A DNA stretch of 60,557 nt from JAAGZL01 sp050290785 (GCA_050290785.1 JBNKIR010000046.1:1-60557); one strand, 5' to 3'. Positions 18,205 through 26,036 are shown, numbered from the stretch's first letter. The notes: a model not told the origin generated them from the sequence alone. Made by a program: numbers and translations.

Positions 18205-18238
18205 TTATGCGGCCTGATAAGCCTTGAGTACCGCATAA
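18205..18238. promoter_or_regulatory. inverted repeat between arsR-type gene and permease
   Basis: TTATGCGG (18205-18212) and CCGCATAA (18231-18238) form a perfect 8-bp inverted repeat across 18 nt, just before the permease start. It could be the operator of the ArsR protein or a small hairpin. Confidence 0.35.
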
Positions 18239-18250
18239 CAAATTCGATGT

Positions 18251-19021
18251 ATGCTTGAATTATCTATTATGCTGTTACTGTTTCTGGCCGGAATTCTGGC
18301 TGGAATATGTAACGCCATAGCTGGTGGCGGCACCTTCTTCACCTTTCCCGTATTTATAAGCGCCGGCATACCGCCGGTGGTAGCCAATGCCTCCAACGCC
18401 GTTGCCGTCTGGCCGGGCCATGCGTTGGCTGCCGTAGGATACAGGAAAGAGCTACGGGAGTTTTCCACCAATATCAGGAGTTCAGTCGTCATCGCCATGG
18501 TCGGTGGTGCCACAGGTGCTTTGTTGTTGGCATATATCGGGAACAGGGCATTCTCCATGTTGATTCCATTCCTGGTCCTGTTCGCCACATTGCTGTTTAT
18601 GTATGGCAAGACGGTTAATCGTTGGATTGACAGGCATACCGCATCCATCTCCATAGAGTCTCCGGGATATATGTCCAGGGTAATCGAATTCTCCATAGCG
18701 GTGTATGGCGGTTTCTTCGGGGCAGGGCTGGGGATCATGCTGATGGGCGGTCTGTTGATGCTGGGTATACACGATATTCATGCAAACAATGCCCTGAAGA
18801 ATCTGCTGGGGGCCATAGTTACTGCGGTATCGGTATTAGTTCTGACACTGTCGGGGCTGGTCTCCTGGCCGCATACCGTATTTGCTTTTGCCGGGGCCGT
18901 GCTTGGCGGCTTCCTGGGGGTGCCGTTGGCACGACTCCTGTCGGATATTTGGCTGAGGCGGCTGGTGATATCTGTTGGCATATTCCTGAGTGTTTACTAT
19001 TTTATTAAGTACTACGGATAA
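18251..19021 (+). CDS. TauE/SafE-family permease
   Basis: A 256-aa inner-membrane protein with about eight helices. The duplicated family signature is present: GILAGICNAIAGGGTFFTFPVF in the first half and GGFFGAGLGIMLMGGLLMLG in the second. Family members export sulfite, sulfoacetate or related organosulfur anions; some are of unknown specificity. Lying next to a putative persulfide-sensing ArsR, a role in removing a sulfur oxyanion or thiosulfate-like compound is plausible but not shown. A second member lies at 40401-41231. Confidence 0.88.
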   Translation: MLELSIMLLLFLAGILAGICNAIAGGGTFFTFPVFISAGIPPVVANASNAVAVWPGHALAAVGYRKELREFSTNIRSSVVIAMVGGATGALLLAYIGNRAFSMLIPFLVLFATLLFMYGKTVNRWIDRHTASISIESPGYMSRVIEFSIAVYGGFFGAGLGIMLMGGLLMLGIHDIHANNALKNLLGAIVTAVSVLVLTLSGLVSWPHTVFAFAGAVLGGFLGVPLARLLSDIWLRRLVISVGIFLSVYYFIKYYG

Positions 19022-19061
19022 TAATATTTGATGGACTGTTTAGATTAGGCATCTTAATGAT

Positions 19062-19445
19062 ATGAAAGATATTAAATGGGATGATTCGCTTCTGATCGGG
19101 AACGAGCTGATCGATATACAGCATAAGATGTTGGTCGGGTTGATCAGCGCCATACCGGAGAGCAAGTCGCCAGGAGATGAGATGGCGCTGGATGAGGCCA
19201 TCGTGTATGCGGAGACGCATTTCTCCGATGAAGAGGCGTATCTGGAAGAGATTGGGTATCCGGCAACGGATGGGCATAAAAAAATGCATAAGAAACTGAC
19301 CCTGATCCTGGAGTCATATAAAAATGACTATGATGAAGGGAAGACAGACCTCTATGCATTTAAGCAGTTTATGTATGTATGGATAACTGAACATATTATG
19401 AAGGAAGACAAAAAGATCGGCGCCTATCTGCGCTCATCCATGTAG
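19062..19445 (+). CDS. bacteriohemerythrin
   Basis: A 127-aa four-helix oxygen-binding di-iron protein. All seven iron ligands are present at the canonical spacing: His21, His53-x3-Glu57, His72-x3-His76, His111 and Asp116. It is a single-domain cytosolic form without a signal peptide. Possible roles are oxygen storage, delivery or sensing in a microaerophile. It is 20 bp before the HDOD gene, so the two probably share a transcript. Confidence 0.93.
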   Translation: MKDIKWDDSLLIGNELIDIQHKMLVGLISAIPESKSPGDEMALDEAIVYAETHFSDEEAYLEEIGYPATDGHKKMHKKLTLILESYKNDYDEGKTDLYAFKQFMYVWITEHIMKEDKKIGAYLRSSM

Positions 19446-19465
19446 AGAGTTATTCAGGTTGCAAT

Positions 19466-20380
19466 ATGACAAAAGCGAGCTTTACCCTTTCAGACGGTTC
19501 CAAGGTTACTACCGTAACCGAAGATACTGAGGTTAAGCAGCCAAAAGACTTTTCTATCAAGAAATTTGTCGATGAGCTGAGAGAGGACTTAAAACATAAT
19601 CGTCTAACACTGCCCACCATGCCTACTATTGCGGTGGAGGCCTTGATGGTGCTGAATGACTCCGGTAGTTCCGCAAACGATCTGGCCAAGGTCATATCCA
19701 AGGATACCTCCCTCACTGCAAGACTGATTAGATATGCCAACAGTCCCATGTATGCAATGGCATATCCTATCGCGTCCATAAAGCCGGCAATAACATGTAT
19801 CGGTTTTCAAATGGTAAAGCACGCTATTTATGCTGTGTGTATGAAAGATGTGTTTAGGACATCTGTCTCGGATATTCAGCGACGTATGGAAGATCTGTGG
19901 GCGCACTCGGTGAAGGTCGCCTCCAAATCCGTAGCCATTGCGAAGGCGCAGCCTAACCTGGATCCTGAGGTGGCATTGGTGGCTGGCTTGATTCACGATA
20001 TTGGTAAGATCCCGTTATTGGTCAAGCTGTGCAATTATGAGGCGCTGGTTGGATATGATGAGTTTATCGATCATCTGTTGCATAGGTTGCATGCTGGAAT
20101 GGGAAAGGCGATATTGAAAATGTGGGATTTTGATCCAGATCTGATAGCGGTGGCTGCGGAACATGAAGATATCAACCGGGAGCCGCAGGACTCAACCCCG
20201 GACTACGTGGACGTGGTTCAGGTGGCTAACATCCTTTCCTATGTCGGAAGCGGACATCCTCTGGCGGCCATGGACCGGTCTAAGATAGGCGCATTTGCAC
20301 GACTGGGGATCTCTGACGAACATGGCGCGGATGGAGATCATGACTCTGGCGCAGATGGCGTTGAAGAAGCAATTTCCTAA
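19466..20380 (+). CDS. HDOD-domain signalling protein
   Basis: A 304-aa protein with an HDOD domain (about residues 35-240), an HD-superfamily fold common in bacterial signalling. The core LTLPTMPTIAVEALMVLND, then LTARLIRYANSPMYAM, and GLIHDIGKIPLL are clear. An HD pair is retained in LIHDIGK, though most HDOD domains lack phosphodiesterase activity. There is no attached output domain, and the C-terminus is acidic. It follows the hemerythrin by 20 bp, which suggests an oxygen-linked signalling pair (inference). Confidence 0.88.
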   Translation: MTKASFTLSDGSKVTTVTEDTEVKQPKDFSIKKFVDELREDLKHNRLTLPTMPTIAVEALMVLNDSGSSANDLAKVISKDTSLTARLIRYANSPMYAMAYPIASIKPAITCIGFQMVKHAIYAVCMKDVFRTSVSDIQRRMEDLWAHSVKVASKSVAIAKAQPNLDPEVALVAGLIHDIGKIPLLVKLCNYEALVGYDEFIDHLLHRLHAGMGKAILKMWDFDPDLIAVAAEHEDINREPQDSTPDYVDVVQVANILSYVGSGHPLAAMDRSKIGAFARLGISDEHGADGDHDSGADGVEEAIS

Positions 20381-20448
20381 TCAAATAAAATCAATCCTGA
20401 TAGTTCCGGTCCTGTATTCAGAATAAGGGATATGGTCATCCAAGATGA

Positions 20449-20477
20449 TTGCAACATCCCAAACAGTGTGGTTATAT
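20449..20477 (+). promoter_or_regulatory. possible promoter for the bactofilin gene
   Basis: TTGCAA (20449-20454), 17 bp, TTATAT (20472-20477) lie in the 248-bp gap before the bactofilin. The spacing is right but the -10 is poor. The rest of the gap shows nothing recognisable. Confidence 0.3.
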
Positions 20478-20628
20478 CCTAGTGCCAAAGAGTTATTAGA
20501 GATCCGGCTCATGTTGAGTCTGGAAACTGCTGCACACTAAACCTGGACTTATTTCATGCAGCCGATAGTTGGTTTCTTGATGATTCCATGTCCAATACAA
20601 CAGAAAACGTGGCCATAAGGAGAACAAG

Positions 20629-21096
20629 ATGATTGGCGGCAAAAGATCAGACTCTGCAAATGCGGCGGTATCACGTGGCGGTGCAGGCGATGCGAAATAC
20701 ACCCTTGGAGAAGGGAGCGAATTTGAGGGCAGGTTGAAGTTTGATGGAACAGTAAGGGTGGATGGGAAGTTTAAGGGGGAGATCCGCTCTACCGGCACGC
20801 TTATTATCGGGGAGAAGGCCGAGGTAGAGGGCGATATTATAGTTGGATCGTGCGTGATATTAGGCAAGCTTGAAGGTAGTGTTATGGCCAGTAACAGGCT
20901 GGAGATGCATACCCCGGCAATTGTGAAGGCAAACATAACAGCCCCGATCCTCATCATCCAGGAAGGTGTTGCCTTTGATGGCAGTTGCCACACTTCAGAT
21001 ATAGGCTCAATGGAGCCTGGGGTAAGCGACAATACTCCTAAATCCGCACCGAAAAAGACTGACTCTATACCGGAACAGCCGGAGCTTATAAACTAA
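20629..21096 (+). CDS. bactofilin-family cytoskeletal protein
   Basis: A 155-aa polymer-forming protein (DUF583). The central right-handed beta-helix is seen as short repeats, GSEFEGRLKFDGTVRVDG, GEIRSTGTLIIGEKAEVEG and GDIIVGSCVILGKLEG, flanked by disordered ends. The C-terminal tail is rich in Pro, Lys and Ser. Bactofilins scaffold cell-shape, stalk or polar functions; no partner peptidase is adjacent here. It appears monocistronic, with a hairpin at 21180-21210 downstream. Confidence 0.9.
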   Translation: MIGGKRSDSANAAVSRGGAGDAKYTLGEGSEFEGRLKFDGTVRVDGKFKGEIRSTGTLIIGEKAEVEGDIIVGSCVILGKLEGSVMASNRLEMHTPAIVKANITAPILIIQEGVAFDGSCHTSDIGSMEPGVSDNTPKSAPKKTDSIPEQPELIN

Positions 21097-21179
21097 GGTG
21101 ATACAAGAGGTTCAAGTAGACAGCCCTGTAGGTGTGGTTTGGTCTGTATTGTGAATCATTTTCTATACCCGCATATGCA

Positions 21180-21210
21180 AACACCGCCCTGATACTATCA
21201 GTGCGGTGTT
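21180..21210 (+). terminator. stem-loop downstream of bactofilin gene
   Basis: AACACCGC (21180-21187) pairs with GCGGTGTT (21203-21210), with further CTGATA/TATCAG pairing inside after one mismatch. It is followed by a pyrimidine-rich but not pure U stretch, so it is a probable rather than certain terminator. Confidence 0.5.
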
Positions 21211-21345
21211 GCTTCCTTTGTTGCCTCCATGCCGCCCTTCACTGGGCTATCTTTGCTCCGTCTGCCTTGGGCGCCTTCAATGGCTTGCTGTACTATAACT
21301 ATAATACCAGCAGTGAAAATTGAGTATCAGATTGATCTACGAATC

Positions 21346-21365
21346 TTGTAGGAAAAATCCTATTC
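21346..21365. promoter_or_regulatory. degenerate copy of the TGTAGGA-N4-TCCTA palindrome
   Basis: TTGTAGGAAAAATCCTATTC keeps the left half-site and the TAGGA-N4-TCCTA core of the perfect palindrome at 7471-7490. It lies 23 bp before the TfoX-N gene, where a repressor or activator could act. Confidence 0.4.
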
Positions 21366-21388
21366 TGTAGCGACGGGGTAATCACGTA

Positions 21389-21736
21389 ATGCCGGTTAGT
21401 AATGAAGAACAAGAATTTGTTTCCTATGTAGTAGACATGCTGCAAACCATAGGCCCGGTCTATTCCAAAAGGATGTTCGGAGGTTATGGCATATTTCTCG
21501 AAGGACTGATGTTCGCCCTGATTGCGGATAACGTGCTCTATCTAAAATCCGATCAAGAAGATGCGCATGATTTCATTGCAAGGGGCCTGGAGCCGTTCAC
21601 CTATAGTAGAAAAGGCAAGCTAACAAAACTGTCATATTATCAGGCGCCGGAAGAGGCGTTGGAAGATGTGGAAGTGATGAGGGAGTGGGGGAATAAAGCT
21701 TATAGTACTGCGGTAAGGGCAGCTTCGAAGAAATAG
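21389..21736 (+). CDS. TfoX N-terminal-domain protein
   Basis: A 115-aa protein containing only the N-terminal domain of the competence regulator TfoX/Sxy (VYSKRMFGGYGIFLEGLMFALI, then LYLKSD and FTYSRKGKLTKLSYYQAPEEAL). Full-length TfoX has a second domain that is missing here. Single-domain members are common and their role is unknown. It is monocistronic and preceded by the palindrome-like site at 21346-21365. Confidence 0.88.
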   Translation: MPVSNEEQEFVSYVVDMLQTIGPVYSKRMFGGYGIFLEGLMFALIADNVLYLKSDQEDAHDFIARGLEPFTYSRKGKLTKLSYYQAPEEALEDVEVMREWGNKAYSTAVRAASKK

Positions 21737-21888
21737 TAGAAAGTGTTCATAGCGGACACTAAGCCTTTTCAATCTAGCCTGACTCTATTGATTTGTCCTT
21801 CTTGATTTTCCCGTGTTTTCCATGGTGTAGATCAGCGATTCGATTTGTCTGATAATGGTGTTTCCATATCCCAATCCGGCCAGTATCT

Positions 21889-22827
21889 ATGCATATTCAC
21901 TCTCTTGATCAATGGCGGCACTCCCATGATTTTCATATCGACTCCTCCCGAGGAGAACGAAGAACATTATATGTGGTGGTGCTGACCGCGTTTATGATGG
22001 TGATAGAGATCGCTGCGGGATATCGCTACGGGTCCATGGCCCTGTTAGCGGATGGCTGGCATATGGGTACCCATGTGGCCGCACTGAGTATCTCTCTGTT
22101 CGCCTATAGCTATGCCCGACGCCATGCAAAAAACCCCTCCTTCAGTTTTGGGACCGGCAAGGTTGGCTCTCTGGGTGGATTTGCCAGCGCCATTGCTCTG
22201 GCTGTGGTGGCCCTGTTGATGGGGTTGGAGTCAACAGAAAGACTTTTATTCCCACAGTCCATCCGCTTCAATGAGGCAATAGTCGTGGCTGTAGTCGGTC
22301 TCATAGTAAATCTTGTGAGTGCCTGGATGCTACAGGGTAGTCACTCCCATGCGCATGACCACGACCACGACCATGACCATCATCACGATCACAATCTCAG
22401 GGCCGCATATCTGCACGTTATTGCGGATGCGCTGACCTCTGTGCTCGCCATTGTTGCATTGCTCTGTGGCAAGGTATTTGGTTGGGCATGGATGGATGCA
22501 TTGATGGGTATGGTAGGCGCTATCATTATATCAAAATGGAGTCTGGGATTGATTCGGGGGACCAGTGGGGTACTGCTTGATGCTACGCCTGATAACGAAC
22601 TGAGTGATGAAATTAGGCAGGCGATCGAATCAGATTCTGATAACCGGATTTCAGATCTGCACCTCTGGTGCGTGGGGCCAAACCAATTTGCCGCGATCAT
22701 CTCTCTGGTGACCCATGACCCACGGGAACCGGAGTACTATAAAGGGCTGCTTGCAGATCTCGATGGCCTCTCCCACACCACTATAGAGGTCAATGGCTGT
22801 CCTGGAGACCCCTGTGTCTCTAGCTAA
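21889..22827 (+). CDS. dmeF: cation diffusion facilitator, DmeF type
   Basis: A 312-aa proton-coupled exporter of divalent metals (cobalt, nickel or zinc) in the inner membrane. Six helices are visible. Metal site A residues are Asp55 and His58 in LADGWHMGTH, and His176 and Asp180 in HVIAD. A His/Asp-rich cytoplasmic loop (residues 151-168, HSHAHDHDHDHDHHHDH) joins helices IV and V. The N-terminus MHIHSLDQWRHSH is also His-rich, as is usual in DmeF. The C-terminal cytoplasmic domain is complete. It starts the metal-related stretch running to 25.8 kb. Confidence 0.9.
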   Translation: MHIHSLDQWRHSHDFHIDSSRGERRTLYVVVLTAFMMVIEIAAGYRYGSMALLADGWHMGTHVAALSISLFAYSYARRHAKNPSFSFGTGKVGSLGGFASAIALAVVALLMGLESTERLLFPQSIRFNEAIVVAVVGLIVNLVSAWMLQGSHSHAHDHDHDHDHHHDHNLRAAYLHVIADALTSVLAIVALLCGKVFGWAWMDALMGMVGAIIISKWSLGLIRGTSGVLLDATPDNELSDEIRQAIESDSDNRISDLHLWCVGPNQFAAIISLVTHDPREPEYYKGLLADLDGLSHTTIEVNGCPGDPCVSS

Positions 22828-22939
22828 TGTATCTGTCAGGTTGGCGCGTCTGCCATGACACCCTGGATCTGAACTTTATTAATCCTTATTTGTCACCTAA
22901 AGTGTACATAGAGAGACTGAATCTCAGTGAGATACACGT

Positions 22940-23314
22940 ATGTGTCGATATTCGGAAAAATTATTGACCGTAGCACTCGCAATCCTCTTGGGGCTGCTCC
23001 AGCTGCAGGGTGCGACGGCGGGTGTGGCAAGTTATCTCCAGCAAAATTCCAGCGTGCATCAGCAAATTGACATGCACCATGGCGCGGATAAGTTGGCCTC
23101 TGACCATTCAGCTGGCACATGCGACCAGTGTGGCGATGAGGGCACATGCACCGACCATGCCTGTTCAACGAATCTATGCACATCTTGCCCAGTGGCGTTA
23201 CTCCCAAACTTTATATTTACCGCGAAACTAATCGCTTCATCTGCATTTCTTCCAAGTGACGACGACCTGGTAAAACGACACTCTTCCTCCCTCTTTCGCC
23301 CACCCAAAGCTTGA
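22940..23314 (+). CDS. small exported His/Cys-rich protein, unknown
   Basis: A 124-aa protein not recognised as a named family. It has a signal peptide or N-terminal anchor (about 8-27, LLTVALAILLGLLQLQGATAG). A mature segment follows with a dense run of possible metal ligands (IDMHHGADK, then CDQCGDEGTCTDHACSTNLCTSC at about 70-92, seven cysteines). A hydrophobic stretch and a basic tail come next. The composition and its place between a metal exporter and a DUF411 gene suggest periplasmic metal binding or sensing (inference). A 130-bp gap to the next gene contains an imperfect hairpin at 23327-23350. Confidence 0.6.
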   Translation: MCRYSEKLLTVALAILLGLLQLQGATAGVASYLQQNSSVHQQIDMHHGADKLASDHSAGTCDQCGDEGTCTDHACSTNLCTSCPVALLPNFIFTAKLIASSAFLPSDDDLVKRHSSSLFRPPKA

Positions 23315-23445
23315 TCCCAATGTAGTCGATCGCTGGTTTTGCCGCGATCGTTCGATGCGGTCTATCTGGTATGGATCGCTTAATCAACACTTGTCTGATG
23401 TCGTGCGTATGGCGTACTCGACATGACAAGACGGGAAATCAAGCA

Positions 23446-23979
23446 ATGAGAAACATATTATTGGGCATGATCTTCTCCGGCAGCTTGCTCTGGCTGTCTG
23501 GTTGCGAAAACCAGCCTGATGCAATCGCCAACACCGATACTCAAAGGGGTGCGCCACCGGTGCTGTCTCCAATTGAACGTTGGTACAGTCAGGCGCAGAT
23601 TGAAAAGGGTGAACTGTTGTTCCAGGAGAATTGCGCCAGTTGCCATAAATCGGATGCATCCGGCACCCTTAACTGGCGCAAAACCGACGCTAATGGAAAG
23701 TACCCACCGCCGCCTCTGAATGGTACAGCCCATACATGGCACCACCCCTTATCAGTTTTACACCGTACGGTAAGAGTAGGGGGAGTACCGTTGGGCGGGA
23801 CCATGCCTGGGTTCGGCGACAAACTTAGTGACCGGCAGATCTACGACATCCTGGCCTGGATGCAGTCCCACTGGTCTGACGAGATCTATCGTGTTTGGTA
23901 TGAGAGGAATATTCAGTCCGGCGCACACTACAGCAGACCATCTAACGCCGCGATGATGAACAAAGGAGACAAATCATGA
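23446..23979 (+). CDS. lipoprotein monohaem cytochrome c
   Basis: A 177-aa protein with a lipobox LSGC (Cys20), so it is anchored to a membrane on the periplasmic side. A class I cytochrome c domain follows, with the haem site CASCH (residues 63-67) and a likely axial Met120 in GGTMPGFGDKL. The segment LSDRQIYDILAWMQSHW is the C-terminal helix. ATG 23446 is chosen because it gives a clean lipoprotein signal; an upstream ATG at 23371 would bury it. The stop overlaps the DUF411 start (ATGA), implying a joint function, probably copper redox or handling. Confidence 0.82.
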   Translation: MRNILLGMIFSGSLLWLSGCENQPDAIANTDTQRGAPPVLSPIERWYSQAQIEKGELLFQENCASCHKSDASGTLNWRKTDANGKYPPPPLNGTAHTWHHPLSVLHRTVRVGGVPLGGTMPGFGDKLSDRQIYDILAWMQSHWSDEIYRVWYERNIQSGAHYSRPSNAAMMNKGDKS

Positions 23980-24473
23980 CTATGAAAGAAATCGCAAAGC
24001 CAAATAGATATTTCATCATGGGCGTACTGAACTATTGGCTGGTGGTAGGAATCACTATTATTTCGCTGAGTGTTTTGTTTGCCATAAAACCATCCAGGGC
24101 GGCAGACGTTGAGATCTACAAAAGTCCTTACTGCGGCTGCTGTAATGACTGGGTGAGGCATATGCAGGAGAACGGCTTCTCAGTAGAGGTGCATAACCTG
24201 CGTAATATGAACCCGGTCAAATCGGATTTTGGTGTGCCGCGCCACCTGCAGTCCTGTCATACGGCGATGATTGGGGGGTATGTTGTTGAAGGTCATGTGC
24301 CGGCACATGACATCACCCGTCTGTTAAGTGAAAGGCCTAAGGTTACTGGTTTAGCCGTACCCGGCATGCCGATGGGATCTCCCGGCATGGATGGTCCGCG
24401 CAAAGCACCATTCGATGTATTGATCTTTCAGTCCGATGGCAAAACATCGGTCTACTCAAGTTACAACCAATAG
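23976..24473 (+). CDS. DUF411 (CopG-like) periplasmic metal-binding protein
   Basis: A 165-aa protein. N-terminal membrane helix or signal (about 20-43), then the DUF411 domain: VEIYKSPYCGCCNDWVRHM (Cys53, Cys55, Cys56), HLQSCHTAMIGGYVVEGHVPAHDI (Cys94, His95, His102-region) and PGMPMGSPGM. This family occurs in copper and silver resistance loci and is thought to bind metal. It overlaps the cytochrome gene by 4 bp and is 10 bp before the DUF4399 gene, forming a three-gene operon. An AGGAG site precedes ATG 23976. Confidence 0.88.
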   Translation: MTMKEIAKPNRYFIMGVLNYWLVVGITIISLSVLFAIKPSRAADVEIYKSPYCGCCNDWVRHMQENGFSVEVHNLRNMNPVKSDFGVPRHLQSCHTAMIGGYVVEGHVPAHDITRLLSERPKVTGLAVPGMPMGSPGMDGPRKAPFDVLIFQSDGKTSVYSSYNQ

Positions 24474-24483
24474 GAGATGAACT

Positions 24484-24915
24484 ATGCATAAGAGAACCTC
24501 TATTTCGCTCATGGCCATGATCCTGGTTCTAACGACATTCATGGCTGGTGCGCATTCTCCACCGGACAATGCAAAAGTATATTTCATCGGCCTGGAGGAT
24601 GGGGCGGTGGTGAAGAGCCCGTTTAAAGTGCGATTCGGGATTACAGGTTTCGGTATCACGCCCGCTGGGACCACCGGCAAGCAACGGCACACTGCTGGCC
24701 ACCATCATCTGTTGATAGATCTGGGGCAGCTACCTGATATGGATGAGGCAATCCCCCGTGATTCACACCACATCCATTTTGATCAGGGAGAGACTGAAGC
24801 GGTTATAAAGCTGTCTCCCGGCAGCCATACGCTGCAGTTGTTGCTGGGCGATGAAGATCATGAACCTCAGGAGCCACCACTGCTATCTGAAAGGATCACC
24901 GTAATTGTTGAATAA
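24484..24915 (+). CDS. DUF4399 periplasmic protein
   Basis: A 143-aa exported protein: signal peptide (about 1-23), then the DUF4399 domain with VYFIGLEDGAVVKSPFKVRFGITG, a His-rich segment (GHHHLLID, DSHHIHF) and HTLQLLLGDEDHEPQ. The fold is thought to be immunoglobulin-like; its role is unknown, although the histidines could bind metal. It is the last gene of the cytochrome c/DUF411/DUF4399 operon. Confidence 0.85.
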   Translation: MHKRTSISLMAMILVLTTFMAGAHSPPDNAKVYFIGLEDGAVVKSPFKVRFGITGFGITPAGTTGKQRHTAGHHHLLIDLGQLPDMDEAIPRDSHHIHFDQGETEAVIKLSPGSHTLQLLLGDEDHEPQEPPLLSERITVIVE

Positions 24916-24981
24916 TGGGTAATCGAGAACATGGGCGGAGATGTAATCAGTGTGGCCGTACAGATCAACCAAATAAGCAGC

Positions 24982-25013
24982 TTGACCTGTGCGTAGCGCA
25001 CTGGTTGTAGAGT
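24982..25013 (+). promoter_or_regulatory. MerR-family operator-promoter
   Basis: TTGACC (-35, 24982-24987), 20-bp spacer, TAGAGT (-10, 25008-25013). The spacer and -35 carry a 9-3-9 dyad, ACCTGTGCG-TAG-CGCACTGGT (24985-25005), with one mismatch. A dyad inside an over-long spacer is the architecture of CueR, ZntR and MerR promoters, which are activated by DNA distortion when metal binds. No merR-like gene is in the window. Confidence 0.6.
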
Positions 25014-25067
25014 TAATGTAGATATCGGGTTGAAGATGACTATTCAACCTAGAATAGGAGAAGCACT

Positions 25068-25178
25068 ATGAAAATTGCAAAGACGATCATAGGTTCAGCA
25101 CTGGTTTCCGTTGTTGCGCTGGCTACGGTAACTTTTGCCGAAACTGCCGGGACAGCAACACCTGAAGACTTAATCTAG
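25068..25178 (+). CDS. 36-residue exported peptide, unknown
   Basis: A short ORF with a good AGGAG site and a start 55 bp after the MerR-type promoter. The first 24 residues (MKIAKTIIGSALVSVVALAT then VTFA) form a convincing signal peptide; only about 12 residues (ETAGTATPEDLI) would remain after cleavage. It could be a genuine small secreted peptide, a leader, or the truncated 5' end of a longer periplasmic protein. The SHOCT gene follows after 23 bp. Confidence 0.5.
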   Translation: MKIAKTIIGSALVSVVALATVTFAETAGTATPEDLI

Positions 25179-25201
25179 CCGAGGTTTAAGGAGAGAGAAT
25201 T

Positions 25202-25426
25202 ATGTACGGTGAACATATGTACGGGTTTGGAGGTGTCTTTATGTGGCTGTTCTGGATTCTGATAATCGTTGTCGTGGTATGGGTGATCAAGGCTGCTGCG
25301 TCATCAGGTTGCAACAATCCCAGTGAAAAACGGCAGACTGCGTTGGATATCCTGAAGGAACGCTATGCCAAAGGCGAGATAGACCAGGAGGAGTTTGAAC
25401 GGAAGCGTAAAGATATAGATGACTGA
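25202..25426 (+). CDS. SHOCT-domain small membrane protein
   Basis: A 74-aa protein: a transmembrane helix (about 12-30, VFMWLFWILIIVVVVWVI), a short linker, and a C-terminal SHOCT motif (about 47-73, ALDILKERYAKGEIDQEEFERKRKDI). SHOCT helices occur at protein ends and may mediate oligomerisation. Similar proteins are frequent in copper and heavy-metal loci. It is preceded by GGAGAG and is adjacent to, or overlaps, the HMA-like gene, in the operon behind the MerR-type promoter. Confidence 0.85.
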   Translation: MYGEHMYGFGGVFMWLFWILIIVVVVWVIKAAASSGCNNPSEKRQTALDILKERYAKGEIDQEEFERKRKDIDD

Positions 25427-25445
25427 AACGAGATGGGAGCAGAGT

Positions 25446-25799
25446 ATGCATACAGATGATTCCATGCAATCTACCGGCGCCTGGGATGTAGTGCGCCGAA
25501 TCAAGATGCCGGCGCTATCCCAGGCTGTGGATGCAGCCGCAGTTGCGGGAGCCATTGGTGAGATTCCCGGCGTACACAAAGTGACTACTGATCTGGATAA
25601 GAGTCAAATCATTGTGGACTACGATGCCAGCCAGTCGTCCTACCGCGAGATTGCGCAGACCCTGAAAAATGCCGGTCTTGCGCCCTCACGCAGTTGGTGG
25701 GTCCGGATAAAGGCTAGCTGGTATCAGTACACCGATGAGAACATCAGGGAAAATGCAAAAAAACCACCACCGGCCTGCTGTAACAAGCCGCCTAGATAG
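25446..25799 (+). CDS. HMA-like domain protein lacking the CxxC motif
   Basis: About 117 aa. The middle (about residues 24-78, AAAVAGAIGEIPGVHKVTTDLDKSQIIVDYD then IAQTLKNAGL) follows the ferredoxin-like heavy-metal-associated pattern, but the metal-binding CxxC is absent. Instead the C-terminus ends in a Cys pair (PPPACCNKPPR, Cys111-Cys112). It has no signal peptide, so it is probably cytoplasmic. ATG 25446 has a GGGAG site 6 nt upstream; ATG 25419, overlapping the SHOCT stop, is an alternative. Function unknown; a metal chaperone or adaptor is a guess from context. Confidence 0.68.
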   Translation: MHTDDSMQSTGAWDVVRRIKMPALSQAVDAAAVAGAIGEIPGVHKVTTDLDKSQIIVDYDASQSSYREIAQTLKNAGLAPSRSWWVRIKASWYQYTDENIRENAKKPPPACCNKPPR

Positions 25800-26036
25800 C
25801 GATAGAAAAAATAGTGGGAGAAATCAGGAATCAGTTTGCTTCATTTAAAGTCCGCATTGAACGTAGGATATCGCTGATAGGTGCTTGGCAGAACCGAGAA
25901 TTGGCGGGTGCTGAAGGATTACTCTGCTACGCCTAGCCCTTCGGGCCGCGCTCCCGCGTTCATCCTCGCTACGCTCGGCTGCCGAACCTGGCTTTTCTGA
26001 TGTCGTAGGTTCTCGTCCTGCAGGTTGTAAACTGAA

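Noticed and set aside
21132..21323. 63-codon frame between the bactofilin and TfoX-N genes
   Set aside because: It crosses the hairpin at 21180-21210 and has no ribosome site.
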